Below are positions 1 through 8,184 of a DNA stretch of 64,000 nucleotides, piece after piece. The stretch is from JAGQWW01 sp041392845 (GTDB lineage Bacteria; Bacteroidota; Bacteroidia; Chitinophagales; Saprospiraceae). The stretch is taken from NCBI GenBank assembly GCA_041392845.1, contig JAWKLG010000007.1, positions 124,001-188,000 on the forward strand, written 5' to 3'. Position 1 is the first letter of the stretch. Each line of letters starts with the position of its first letter. Under the pieces are notes generated by a model, which saw nothing but the letters and a program-made list of their open reading frames with translations, searched no databases and was not told the DNA's origin. A program made the position numbers and the translations under genes.

Positions 1-62
1 TACTGCTGAAGCTAATAATCTTTTTCCACCATTAGAAAAAGACAAATGACCACTACCACTGT

Positions 63-130
63 AATCACCCCATCACCCAATCCCCCTAACTTCCAATCAT
101 TCACGCATTCACTAATTCACCCATTCACCA
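63..130. repeat. Degenerate octanucleotide repeat array
   Basis: About eight consecutive 8-base words. The last four are ATTCACGC, ATTCACTA, ATTCACCC and ATTCACCA (99-130). Earlier, more degenerate words (AATCACCC, CATCACCC, AATCCCCC) occupy 63-98. The array lies just beyond an intrinsic terminator that points leftward. It resembles in style, but not in sequence, the heptad arrays near 11.2, 33.9, 46.8 and 49.4 kb. Nothing coding was seen in 1-346. Confidence 0.6.
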
Positions 131-132
131 AT

Positions 133-165
133 AAAAAAATAGGTCACCTGCTTTCACAAGTGACC
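133..165 (-). terminator. Intrinsic terminator, leftward
   Basis: The inverted repeat GGTCAC (142-147) / GTGACC (160-165) has a 12-base loop. On the minus strand it is followed by a run of seven T (133-139). It would end the minus-strand YitT-like transcript, whose restored stop lies at 347-349. Confidence 0.6.
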
Positions 166-346
166 CGGCGGATGTGTTTATTCGTTCGGTTCATCAGTTT
201 ATGACTTACCAAATCAAAGCAACTTACAATAAAAAAATATGTGAAAAAACCTGAATCGGAAGAATGTGTTTTGTTGTAAACGATAACAAAAAATATTCAT
301 AAAATAACAACATAAACCCAAGGCAGATGTGGGCATGTGAGATGGA

Positions 347-1253
347 TTAGGACTTAAATCCTGGCTGGATTAATGCAATGGCCGCTTCTTTATCATTCCT
401 CCTTTGGTATCCTTTTATCGGATATTGAATTACAAAAGCGTTTTTATCAATCTTATCAATCTCTTAATAATCGGGTCACTTCTAAACGGGTAATGGCACA
501 AAAAATAGCTTTTTTCTCGACTGCAGGACCATATCCGCCTTCCGATTTGAAAATGGTTACTCCCCTTCCCAAATCATCCGTAATTTTCTTTTTGATATCG
601 TCATAAGCATCTGAAACTATCAAAACTCCCAAATACTCCTCGATTCCATTGATAATAAAGTCTACCGTTTTTGACGCTGCCAGGTAGGTCAACATCGAAT
701 ACATGGCTGTTTCTATATTCACCAAAAAAGCAGCCACAGAAAACAACAGCACATTGAAAATAGCTATAAAGTCACCAACCGTCAAACTGGATCTCCTACT
801 CACCGATATGGCCATAACCTCGGTTCCATCAATCACCGCTCCTCCCCTGATAGAAAAGCCAATTCCCGCTCCCAGAAAAAATCCTCCAAAAACGGCTATC
901 AGCAATTTGTCTTCCGTTACAACCGGAAAGGAAATATAATGAACCAAAACTGCCAGGGCCACAATTGCAAAAGATGACTTCACCAAGAAATTCACCGACA
1001 CTTGCCTCGCACCCATCAAAATGAATGGCAAATTCACTAGCAAGATGAGAATAGAAAGATTAAAGTCTGTCAAAACCTGAAACAAAAGCGCCATCCCCAT
1101 TGCTCCTCCGTCGAGAAAATGACTTGGAAACAAGAAACCTTTCAGACCAATGCTGGCCATGATCACTCCTCCTCCAATAAAAAATAAATCTTTCAAAACG
1201 TCCTTTCCTCTTCTCTGGGAAAGTGCGGCGATGGTGTTAGCACTTGATTTCAA
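347..1253 (-). CDS. YitT-family membrane protein (DUF161 + DUF2179), frameshifted near its 3' end
   Basis: The open frame is 456-1253 (265 aa). It has five or six hydrophobic helices, the glycine-rich family motif GGAVIDGTEVMA near residue 140, and a C-terminal cytoplasmic DUF2179-type domain (about residues 210 onward). The frame stops abruptly after ITRLEVTRLLRD, in the middle of the DUF2179 core. In another frame the next codons read DKIDKNAFVIQ..IKGYQRRNDKEAAIALIQPGFKS and stop at 347-349, which fits the missing family tail. AGAGATTGATAAG at the break would read REIDK with one more AG dinucleotide, so a 2-base loss is likely. The start is TTG at 1253, because an in-frame TAG lies three codons upstream. 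Transport substrate is unknown for the family. Confidence 0.75.
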
Positions 1254-1450
1254 TGGCGACTATATTAAAGCGTAAATGGTAATTTGAACAAAGCCATACA
1301 CAGATGGCATTATTACTAAGGTAAGGTCAGAAGTACCCCCTTAGTTTTTCCAAGGGAAAAAATAATTCTAAAAAGGATATTTTAAGATACTCATTCCATT
1401 TCCATCAGCCACCAAAACTCCTTACTTTCACCATTCACATTCATGCTTCT

Positions 1451-2167
1451 ATGCTATCAATTTGCATCCCGGTCTACAATTTTGATATCCGCTCGCTGGT
1501 AGCTGATTTGCATGTGCAAGCAGAAAAACAGAGTATTCCATTCGAAATACTCATTTTTGACGATGCTTCAGAAGATAAATTTATTTTTCTCAATAGAGAA
1601 ATTGCTTCCCTTACCCATGTTCGATGGATGGAACTGCCTACCAATATAGGTAGGTCTCGCATACGAAATCAACTAGCCGAAATGGCCCAATTTGACAACC
1701 TGCTTTTCCTGGATTGCGATTCAAAAGTCGTCGGTTCTGATTTCATAGAAAATTATATAAAAGAAATTCATCCCTCCAATTTGGTGATATGTGGAGGAAG
1801 AACCCATGAAGCACAACCACCAGATGAAACCCTTTATTTGCGATGGTGGTATGGGAAAAATCGTGAAGAAAAATCCGCAAAAGACCGTAGCCTTTTTCCA
1901 AACCGTTCCTTTCTTTCCAACAACTTTTTAATTCAAAAAAAACTGTTATTGGAAATAAGGTTTGAAGAAAAACTATCCGGTTATGGACACGAGGACAGCC
2001 TTTTTGGATACGAACTAAAAAAACGCGGCATCAAAATCTTTCATATCGACAACCCTTTAGCGCATATCGGCTTGGAGCCCTCTCAGGTATTTTTAAAAAA
2101 GACGGAAGAAGGAATTAAAAACCTGTATTATATCATGAATAATCTTCCGGAATATGCTTCTACATGA
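1451..2167 (+). CDS. Family 2 glycosyltransferase (main part)
   Basis: A GT-A fold glycosyltransferase. The N-terminus MLSICIPVYNFD is the usual GT2 opening strand. DDAS (residues 37-40) should contact the nucleotide. DCDSK (about 94-98) is the DXD metal-binding motif. SGYGHEDSLFGYELKKRG (about 175-195) carries the ED motif of the catalytic region. The frame stops after PEYAST at 2167. A 68-residue basic stretch in the adjacent frame (next entry) looks like the natural C-terminus, so this gene is probably one indel short of about 300 aa. Donor and acceptor cannot be told from sequence. It is likely cytoplasmic or membrane-associated and involved in surface glycan synthesis. Confidence 0.8.
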   Translation: MLSICIPVYNFDIRSLVADLHVQAEKQSIPFEILIFDDASEDKFIFLNREIASLTHVRWMELPTNIGRSRIRNQLAEMAQFDNLLFLDCDSKVVGSDFIENYIKEIHPSNLVICGGRTHEAQPPDETLYLRWWYGKNREEKSAKDRSLFPNRSFLSNNFLIQKKLLLEIRFEEKLSGYGHEDSLFGYELKKRGIKIFHIDNPLAHIGLEPSQVFLKKTEEGIKNLYYIMNNLPEYAST

Positions 2168-2360
2168 CGATGTGAGATTAATGAAGGTTTTTAAAAAATT
2201 AAATCGCTTTGGCATGAGCAAATTACTTGCAGTTTGGTTTTCCTATCGAAAAAAACATTTACAAGGAAAAATCCTCGGACCCAAGCCTGATTTGAAATCC
2301 TTCGACTTTTATAAATTAGGTTTCCTTTGTGCCTTGAGCCAAAACAAGATTCCTGATTAG
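2154..2360 (+). pseudogene. Out-of-frame C-terminal piece of the GT2 glycosyltransferase
   Basis: This reading continues directly from the stop of the preceding gene, one frame over: DDVRLMKVFKKLNRFGMSKL, then a basic segment, then KSFDFYKLGFLCALSQN. The amphipathic, lysine-rich tail and the DxYKLGY/F-like ending resemble the C-terminal region of Bacteroidota GT2 proteins as I recall them. A single extra T in ACATGACGAT (2162-2171) would explain the break: without it the text reads ASTDDVRLMKVF in one frame. It has no ribosome-binding site of its own and is unlikely to be an independent gene. Confidence 0.6.
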
Positions 2361-2371
2361 AAAAAGGAACT

Positions 2372-3654
2372 ATGATCAAACTTAAAAATTACCTGCTTTC
2401 TTTTTATCGAAACATCACCAGAAGCATTGCTTTTTTCCAAGCTTGATTGCTTTTGGAATGATTTGCTTTTCTTTGATTGTCCTTGTTGCAGAACAATATG
2501 GAGCTACCAGTTTCTTACAGGAAACCATCGACTTTTTAGTTACCTACGATATCGATACTGCCCGCACCATCATGAGTGTTTTAATCGGCAGTATTATTTC
2601 ACTTACAGTTTTCAGTTTTTCAATGGTGATGATTCTTTTGAGCCAGGCTTCATCTCTATTATCTCCCAGATTACTTCCTGGCTTGATTTCCAACAAGAGC
2701 CACCAAATTGTACTGGGCGTTTATTTGGGTACCACCCTATATTGTTTACTCATTCTTATTAATATCAACAATCCTGATAATGAATCAACCCTGCCGGGAT
2801 TTGCTATTTTACTGGCCATTATACTGGGATTGATTTGCATGGCTCTGTTTGTTTATTTCATCCATAGTATTTCAACAGCCATCCAGGCATCTAATGTTTT
2901 AAACAAGATTTTCAACGACACCAAGCGCGACTTACAGGAACTTTTTGATGAATCCAATGATGAACCGGATCCAGGCCAAATAAACCCTGACTCACAAAAG
3001 CTCAAGCATGAAGTGATGGCCAGGCAAACCGGTTATTTACAAGAAATTTCCACCCAAAGTTTATTGGACATCGCCATAGAAAATGACCTGACTATTAAGA
3101 TGGAAGTGACTCGTGGCATGTTTGTAATTGAAAACGTCCCTATTGCCCTTTGTTCCAAAAAATTAGATGAAGAAGTTTTGGAAGATCTTCAATCCTGTTT
3201 TACTTTTTCAAACAGGGAATTGGTCCGGGAAAATTATGTGCTTGGTTTTAAACAAATCACTGAAATAGCTGTGAAAGCTATGAGTCCCGGTATCAACGAT
3301 CCCGGTACTGCCCTCATCGCAATCGATTACCTTACTGAATTATTTGCAGAAAGGATGAAAGTTTCAGACCAGGAGATTATAAAGGATGAGGAGGGGAATG
3401 TGCGAATTTATTTCAACACCGTGAGCTTCAAAGATTTGTTTTACAATGTTTTTGCATCGCTTCGTATTTATACCAAACACGATGTAGTCATAGTGCAAAA
3501 ACTCATCATGATGCTTCGATTCCTTCAATATCAAAAAGCAAATGGAAATTATAGTGAGGTTTTAAAAACAGAATTGGAAACCTTGTTGGAAGATGCCAAT
3601 GAGTCCATTTCAAATTCGCGGGACAAAAAAATCATTCAACAATTAGCTGGCTAA
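2372..3654 (+). CDS. DUF2254 membrane protein, frameshifted after codon 23
   Basis: Predicted inner-membrane protein of the DUF2254 family, function unknown. There are four hydrophobic helices in the first 150 residues, then a soluble C-terminal domain with the motif AVKAMSPGINDPGTA, which I regard as the family signature. The long frame begins only at TTG 2443. An ATG at 2372 behind AAGGAA gives MIKLKNYLLSFYRNITRSIA and then fails at TTTTTTCCAAGC (2431-2442). With seven T instead of six, the frames join as SIAFFPSLIAFGMICFSL, which is a sensible first helix. I therefore place the start at 2372. The gene ends one base before the convergent truA gene. Confidence 0.8.
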
Positions 3655-3655
3655 C

Positions 3656-4390
3656 TTAAATACTTGGATATTTCACATCAGCCAAATACAATCCCTGAGG
3701 ATACGCTTCATATTGAAATTGAGGAAGTTTTCTCTCCTTTAATGCTTCAAGAAACTCGGTTTTCATCATTTTGCCTTCATTAACGGCCAACATTGAACCA
3801 ACCAACAGACGAATCATCCCTCTTAAAAACCGATTGGCAGTGATAGTGAATTTGTAAGCATGATCATCCAGTTGTTCCCAAGTGGCATTTTGGATGAGAC
3901 ATTCAAAACCCTTTGCTTTTTCCGGTTTTTTACAAAAGGCTCTAAAATCTGAGGCTGACTTTATAGAATCTGCCAGTTCTTTTAAAAGAGGCAAGTCAAT
4001 TTTTTCTTCATAGAAAAAACTGGTTTCTGCCTTGAAGGGATTTACAAGTGTATGCAAATAGTATTCATAAGTTCTTGAAACCGCATCATGCTGGGCATGA
4101 AATTCAAACGGAGCTTCTAAAATAGCTAATACGGCAATATCGTCCGGGAGCATTTTATTTAAAACAAAAATTGCCTCTTCCTCCATTGCCTTTTCTATAA
4201 CCACGTGACCGAAGTATCCGCTGGCATGTACCCCGGCATCTGTTCTCCCACAACCAATAAAATTGACTTTTTGCCCTAGAAATTGACGCAAAGTATCTTC
4301 GAAAACCTCCTGCACTGAAGTTCCGCTTGGTTGCCTTTGCCATCCATTAAACCTTGTTCCTTTGTAAGCTATTTTAATAACATACTTCAT
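3656..4390 (-). CDS. truA: tRNA pseudouridine(38-40) synthase TruA
   Basis: Isomerises uridine to pseudouridine at positions 38-40 of the tRNA anticodon arm. Its 244 aa are full length for the family. The catalytic aspartate is Asp51 in the diagnostic GRTDAGVHA motif. The N-terminal KIAYKGTRFNGWQRQ and the C-terminal FLRGMIRLLVG segments are also typical. Cytoplasmic. The 3' end abuts the convergent DUF2254 gene with one base between. A perfect Bacteroidota -7 box lies only four bases upstream of the ATG (separate entry), so the transcript may be leaderless or nearly so. Confidence 0.96.
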   Translation of the reverse strand: MKYVIKIAYKGTRFNGWQRQPSGTSVQEVFEDTLRQFLGQKVNFIGCGRTDAGVHASGYFGHVVIEKAMEEEAIFVLNKMLPDDIAVLAILEAPFEFHAQHDAVSRTYEYYLHTLVNPFKAETSFFYEEKIDLPLLKELADSIKSASDFRAFCKKPEKAKGFECLIQNATWEQLDDHAYKFTITANRFLRGMIRLLVGSMLAVNEGKMMKTEFLEALKERKLPQFQYEAYPQGLYLADVKYPSI

Positions 4391-4394
4391 CGTT

Positions 4395-4402
4395 CAAAGG
4401 TA
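4395..4402 (-). promoter_or_regulatory. Putative -7 promoter box for truA
   Basis: Read on the minus strand it is TACCTTTG, matching the Bacteroidota sigma-ABfr consensus TAnnTTTG. Only four bases separate it from the ATG at 4390, so a start site 5-7 bases downstream would fall on or next to the start codon. Confidence 0.4.
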
Positions 4403-4432
4403 AACAGGCAACTTAAAATCCAAACCTTTATC

Positions 4433-6280
4433 TTATCGTACTATTATCTTTTTTGAAAATAGCGCATTACCCTCCTGAATTCTCAGAAAGAACATGCCAC
4501 TTCTAAGGTTCTTGATATCAATGGCTTGTTGAGCCAATCCAGGTTGCAGGGAATTTGTTTGCACCAATTTACCATGCACATCAAAAATTTCAAGCCTTGT
4601 AGCATTGATTAATCCTTGCTTCCTTATCCATACCTTATCAAGCGCAGGGTTTGGAAAAACTTCAAAATCTGAAGTCTCTAATTCAGTAGTGCTACTTAAA
4701 TATTCAGGAATCAAAAAAATCGGACTACTGGGTGTATGCACATTTTCAGGATACAAAAGTTGGATATTTCCGGTATGATTGAAATCCCATTCGTAACAAA
4801 GCAAATCTTTGATTTCAAATCCGCTTGGAAAATCATAAAACCATTCTCCCTGTTCCGATGAATCACGGAAGGTCTTTGCCCAAATGACAAAAAGTGGTTT
4901 TTCTCCATTTTTCACAAAAGCACCTCCGTCCATTTCTTCAGGAAGATTCATTTGCTCTGTTAAGTCCGGATCATAAGTTCTGCCTTTCAAAAAACCAATC
5001 ATGGTCTGCATTCCCAAGCCGGCATCGGTCAGTGTAGCATTATGAGGCCCCTGACTCAAAAATTCATAAAAACCCATCAATTGCCAGTCATTTACTGCTT
5101 CGTCGAACTTCTTTTCTTCGGCCAGGCTGTAGAATTGCAACTGTTTGATATCATTTTTCATAGCGGCAATAGCGGCCTTCATTACATAATTCTTTTGCGC
5201 AATCGAACCGGCTAATGTTTTATCATAAAAAGTTTTTCTTGGAATATTGGTCTCTGTATTAACCCAAACCTTTTCTGGCTTATCCACGCCGTCAAATCCT
5301 CTGGCCTTTAAAACGGCATCCAAATCCAACTTCTTTTTAATCAAACCTTCAACAGCGGCATCGGAATGCCTTTTATATGCAAACCAGCCGATATCATTGT
5401 CCCAATATTGTAGGCTTCCGTCAAAATGTGGATAGCTATGATAACTCATACAGTCAAAATAAGCACCACCTTTAAAGGGAAAATCGTTGTTCACTTTTCC
5501 CTGATCAGGATTGTCTGTATTTCTTAAAATCGCATCCAGAAATGGTGGATGACCTAAGCCACCTACAGCAATAAGATTGTCAGGCCTTATTGATTTTATT
5601 ACCTCGTATGCTATGCGCAACATCCTTATATAATGGGTGATAGGCGCTCCAAATTTGGTATCACAAGGTGGCGGATTATTATCCCACCAATTGCCCGGAA
5701 CCCCAGTTTGCAAAATGGCATTGCCGGTTAAATCCAAATCCGGCTCATTCAAAACTTCCCAAATCTTTACATTTTCACCATAAATAGTGGCAAGACGGTA
5801 ACAATAGGATGCAAAATAATTGGAATCATTAACCGGAGTTCCATTGACTCCAAAATCCCATATGGGTTCATAGAGATTTTTAAAAGAAAAATTCTCATTT
5901 CCCGGACAATACTCCATCGGATCCTTATGGGCATCTGAAGCATCTCCAATGAAAACTGCCAGGTTTTTTATATCGATACTCGCGTAATAATTGTAGACAT
6001 CCTTTCGAATATCATAGCCCCAATATTCCAGGAACCATTCCGGCAACCATTGCCTCAAGGTATTCAATCCAAGACCATCAATATTTAAGGGTTCGTATCC
6101 GGCAGCAATATTGGCCAGGTTTTCATCTCGCCAACCATTATAGGTACCTACATTGGCGCCAAATCCAAATTCAGCATCGTAGGCTGCGACTATTTCATTT
6201 GCATTTTGGGAAGGAGACTGGGCAATTCCCAAACCTATGAAGAGCATTGAAATCGTTAAAATTAGTACAGTTTTTTTCAT
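4433..6280 (-). CDS. Secreted clan GH-A-like glycoside hydrolase with T9SS sorting domain
   Basis: A signal peptide (residues 1-20, ending in GIA-Q) is followed by a TIM-barrel-like hydrolase. VKIWEVLNEPDLDL places a clan GH-A acid/base glutamate at Glu179 (NEP motif). VWVNTETN suggests Glu343 as the nucleophile. SYHSYPHFDGS (about 279-289) is a typical active-site strand. The last ~80 residues form a type A T9SS sorting domain: FEVFPNPALDKVWI, IFDVHGKLV, SGMFFLRIQEG, KKIIVR. The protein should be exported through the outer membrane and processed. I cannot assign a GH family or substrate. The start ATG at 6280 is followed by a good signal peptide, and a short hairpin covers its ribosome-binding region. 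Confidence 0.78.
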   Translation of the reverse strand: MKKTVLILTISMLFIGLGIAQSPSQNANEIVAAYDAEFGFGANVGTYNGWRDENLANIAAGYEPLNIDGLGLNTLRQWLPEWFLEYWGYDIRKDVYNYYASIDIKNLAVFIGDASDAHKDPMEYCPGNENFSFKNLYEPIWDFGVNGTPVNDSNYFASYCYRLATIYGENVKIWEVLNEPDLDLTGNAILQTGVPGNWWDNNPPPCDTKFGAPITHYIRMLRIAYEVIKSIRPDNLIAVGGLGHPPFLDAILRNTDNPDQGKVNNDFPFKGGAYFDCMSYHSYPHFDGSLQYWDNDIGWFAYKRHSDAAVEGLIKKKLDLDAVLKARGFDGVDKPEKVWVNTETNIPRKTFYDKTLAGSIAQKNYVMKAAIAAMKNDIKQLQFYSLAEEKKFDEAVNDWQLMGFYEFLSQGPHNATLTDAGLGMQTMIGFLKGRTYDPDLTEQMNLPEEMDGGAFVKNGEKPLFVIWAKTFRDSSEQGEWFYDFPSGFEIKDLLCYEWDFNHTGNIQLLYPENVHTPSSPIFLIPEYLSSTTELETSDFEVFPNPALDKVWIRKQGLINATRLEIFDVHGKLVQTNSLQPGLAQQAIDIKNLRSGMFFLRIQEGNALFSKKIIVR

Positions 6281-6283
6281 GTC

Positions 6284-6304
6284 AGAGGGTTTTTAATGCC
6301 CTCT
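6284..6304 (-). promoter_or_regulatory. Hairpin immediately upstream of the GH start codon
   Basis: On the minus strand, AGAGGG pairs with CCCTCT across a 9-base loop. The second arm ends three bases before the ATG at 6280, so the hairpin occupies the ribosome-binding region and could limit translation. There is no T-run, so it does not look like a terminator. Confidence 0.3.
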
Positions 6305-6380
6305 AATAAAGCACTTTTTAATGAAAAAACATTACTAAAAAATTGGTATTTAATTATTGGAATGCAAAAAAAGGTAGTAT

Positions 6381-7796
6381 TTACTTACCACTTCCTTTCA
6401 AAAGGACCAAAATAGTGTAGAAAAGTATTTTGATATCCAGCGCAAGAGACATGTTTTCAATATAGAGGATATCGAATTTAAGGCGTTGGATCATTTGAGG
6501 CACATTGCTGGCATAACCATATTTTACCTGCCCCCAACTGGTAATTCCTGGGCGAACCTTTAATAAATGACGATAATGAGGAGCCTCTTTCATAATTTGA
6601 TCGATATAATATTGACGTTCCGGTCTGGGGCCCACCAAACTCATATCGCCAATTAAAACATTCCAGAATTGAGGCAATTCATCCAAACGGTATTTTCGCA
6701 TGAACTTACCCCAGGGAGTTACCCGATCATCCTGATCACTTGAGAGCTGAGGTCCGTTATGCTCAGCATCAGTATACATCGATCGAAATTTATAAATGGT
6801 AAAAGGTTTCCCATTAATCCCTATTCTCTTTTGTTTGTAAAAAATAGGCCCAGTGGAAGATACCTTTACCCGGAAAGCGATATACAAATAAAGCGGCGAA
6901 AGGATGATCAAACAAATCAAACTTACCACCACATCAATCAATCTTTTAATGATAAACTGCCACCTTGGCATCAAATCCTGCCGAATTTCTATCAGGACAG
7001 CGCCATATAAATGGTTCATCTTTACATTTCCCAACATGATGTCGTACATGTCCGGGATTATTTTCACCAGAATCCTTTCTCCATAATCGAATAAAACGTT
7101 TAAAATTTCCCTCAATCGATTATGCTCACTTGTTTCAATGGCAATTATGACTTCTTCAATATTTTCTTCCTCTATGATTCTTTCAATGTCTTCAATCTTT
7201 CCAAGCTTTGGTAAAAATTGCTTCAAATGATTGGTGCTTTTCCCATTCGAATCAATAAAACCAACAAAATTGTAACCAAGACCTTTTTCTCTGGTCGAGA
7301 TATCCTGATACAATTCAACCGCATTATGGTCTCCACCAATAATCAGGGTTCGGTAGGTAACCAAGCCTGCCTTCAGTTTTCTACTTGCACGGGTAAGGAT
7401 GATCATACGGACAAGCGCCGTGATGATAAAGTGCAAACCAAACAAGGTGAAAAACGAACCATAATAGGTTCGATAATTGGTTACCACATCATCCAGAATA
7501 AGGGTAAAAAAGAGAAAGGTGACGCCAAAAAAACTAAGGAAAAGTGTCCTGGTGAGTGTAGCCATCCTGGACAGTCGGTAAATATCTTTGTAACGGTCGA
7601 ATATGCCGTAAAATAAAATCCAACCAATTGGAATGAGGAAAATGCCGTAATAAAAGTTGGCATCCTGCATCACCTGATCCCATCCAAATCCTTCGAGATC
7701 TTTACGGTAAAGGAAAAACAATGCCCAAGCCGCCATAGCTGAAAAGAAATCAGCTAACTGATAAATCAGAGTATCCAGTCTACGGCGTTTATTCAT
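6381..7796 (-). CDS. Polyprenyl-phosphate sugar-phosphate transferase (exopolysaccharide priming enzyme)
   Basis: Polyprenyl-phosphate hexose-1-phosphate transferase of the WcaJ/WbaP/Pgl-type superfamily, which starts a glycan repeat unit on the lipid carrier. Four N-terminal membrane helices (residues 10-125) are followed by a CoA-binding-like Rossmann domain (about 145-260, TLIIGGDHNAVELYQ). A fifth membrane segment near 283-307 leads into the catalytic domain: GPIFYKQKRIGINGKPFTIY, KFRSM, KYRLDELPQFWNVLIGDMSL and VGPRPE. Its 471 aa are normal for the family. The gene is divergent from the metal permease gene and no capsule cluster follows it, so it may serve a dispersed polysaccharide pathway. 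The sugar is unknown. Confidence 0.9.
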   Translation of the reverse strand: MNKRRRLDTLIYQLADFFSAMAAWALFFLYRKDLEGFGWDQVMQDANFYYGIFLIPIGWILFYGIFDRYKDIYRLSRMATLTRTLFLSFFGVTFLFFTLILDDVVTNYRTYYGSFFTLFGLHFIITALVRMIILTRASRKLKAGLVTYRTLIIGGDHNAVELYQDISTREKGLGYNFVGFIDSNGKSTNHLKQFLPKLGKIEDIERIIEEENIEEVIIAIETSEHNRLREILNVLFDYGERILVKIIPDMYDIMLGNVKMNHLYGAVLIEIRQDLMPRWQFIIKRLIDVVVSLICLIILSPLYLYIAFRVKVSSTGPIFYKQKRIGINGKPFTIYKFRSMYTDAEHNGPQLSSDQDDRVTPWGKFMRKYRLDELPQFWNVLIGDMSLVGPRPERQYYIDQIMKEAPHYRHLLKVRPGITSWGQVKYGYASNVPQMIQRLKFDILYIENMSLALDIKILFYTILVLLKGSGK

Positions 7797-8102
7797 TAGA
7801 CTAAAATAGAGTCGAAAATAAGTTTCAAAAATGAGCTATTCGGATAATGAGCGTAAATTTAAAAACCGAACGCCTATTTTATAATTTCATTCCCATAACG
7901 TTTTCTAAAAAATGGTATTGGCTGCTAATTCCTGTTAAAATGAGATTTGCAATGTAGCAAGCTAAATCTATTTTTTTACTAAAAAACTTTAGATAGTTCT
8001 CTAGTCTGCATAAACTTTTATCAAAGGTTCCAACCTAATCCATCAGCCGGAATTTCATTTCAACTTTTGAAAATTCAAGGCAAAAAAGGAGCTAATGTTC
8101 AA
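7797..8102. other. AT-rich divergent intergenic region
   Basis: It lies between the divergent sugar transferase and metal permease genes. No open frame with coding character, tRNA or repeat was seen. It should hold the leftward promoter, but I found no exact TAnnTTTG box on the minus strand. The operator and rightward promoter are listed separately. Confidence 0.5.
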
Positions 8103-8124
8103 ATTTTTAGACTAATCTAAAAAT
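8103..8124. promoter_or_regulatory. Palindromic operator, probably for the DtxR/MntR-type domain encoded downstream
   Basis: A perfect inverted repeat: ATTTTTAGA (8103-8111), spacer CTAA, TCTAAAAAT (8116-8124). Size and composition fit DtxR/MntR-family operators. It ends 25 bases before a -7 box (8150-8157), so it covers the -33 region of the permease-repressor promoter. A bound repressor would block transcription, giving negative autoregulation by metal. Binding is inferred from position and the encoded domain. Confidence 0.65.
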
Positions 8125-8149
8125 ATTTTTATATCACTAAAAAGAATGC

Positions 8150-8157
8150 TAAATTTG
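8150..8157 (+). promoter_or_regulatory. -7 promoter box of the metal permease-repressor gene
   Basis: TAAATTTG matches TAnnTTTG exactly and lies 27 bases upstream of the ATG at 8185. The palindromic operator is just upstream. Confidence 0.55.
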
Positions 8158-8184
8158 GGCCTACTAAAGACTTAAGTCCGCCTT

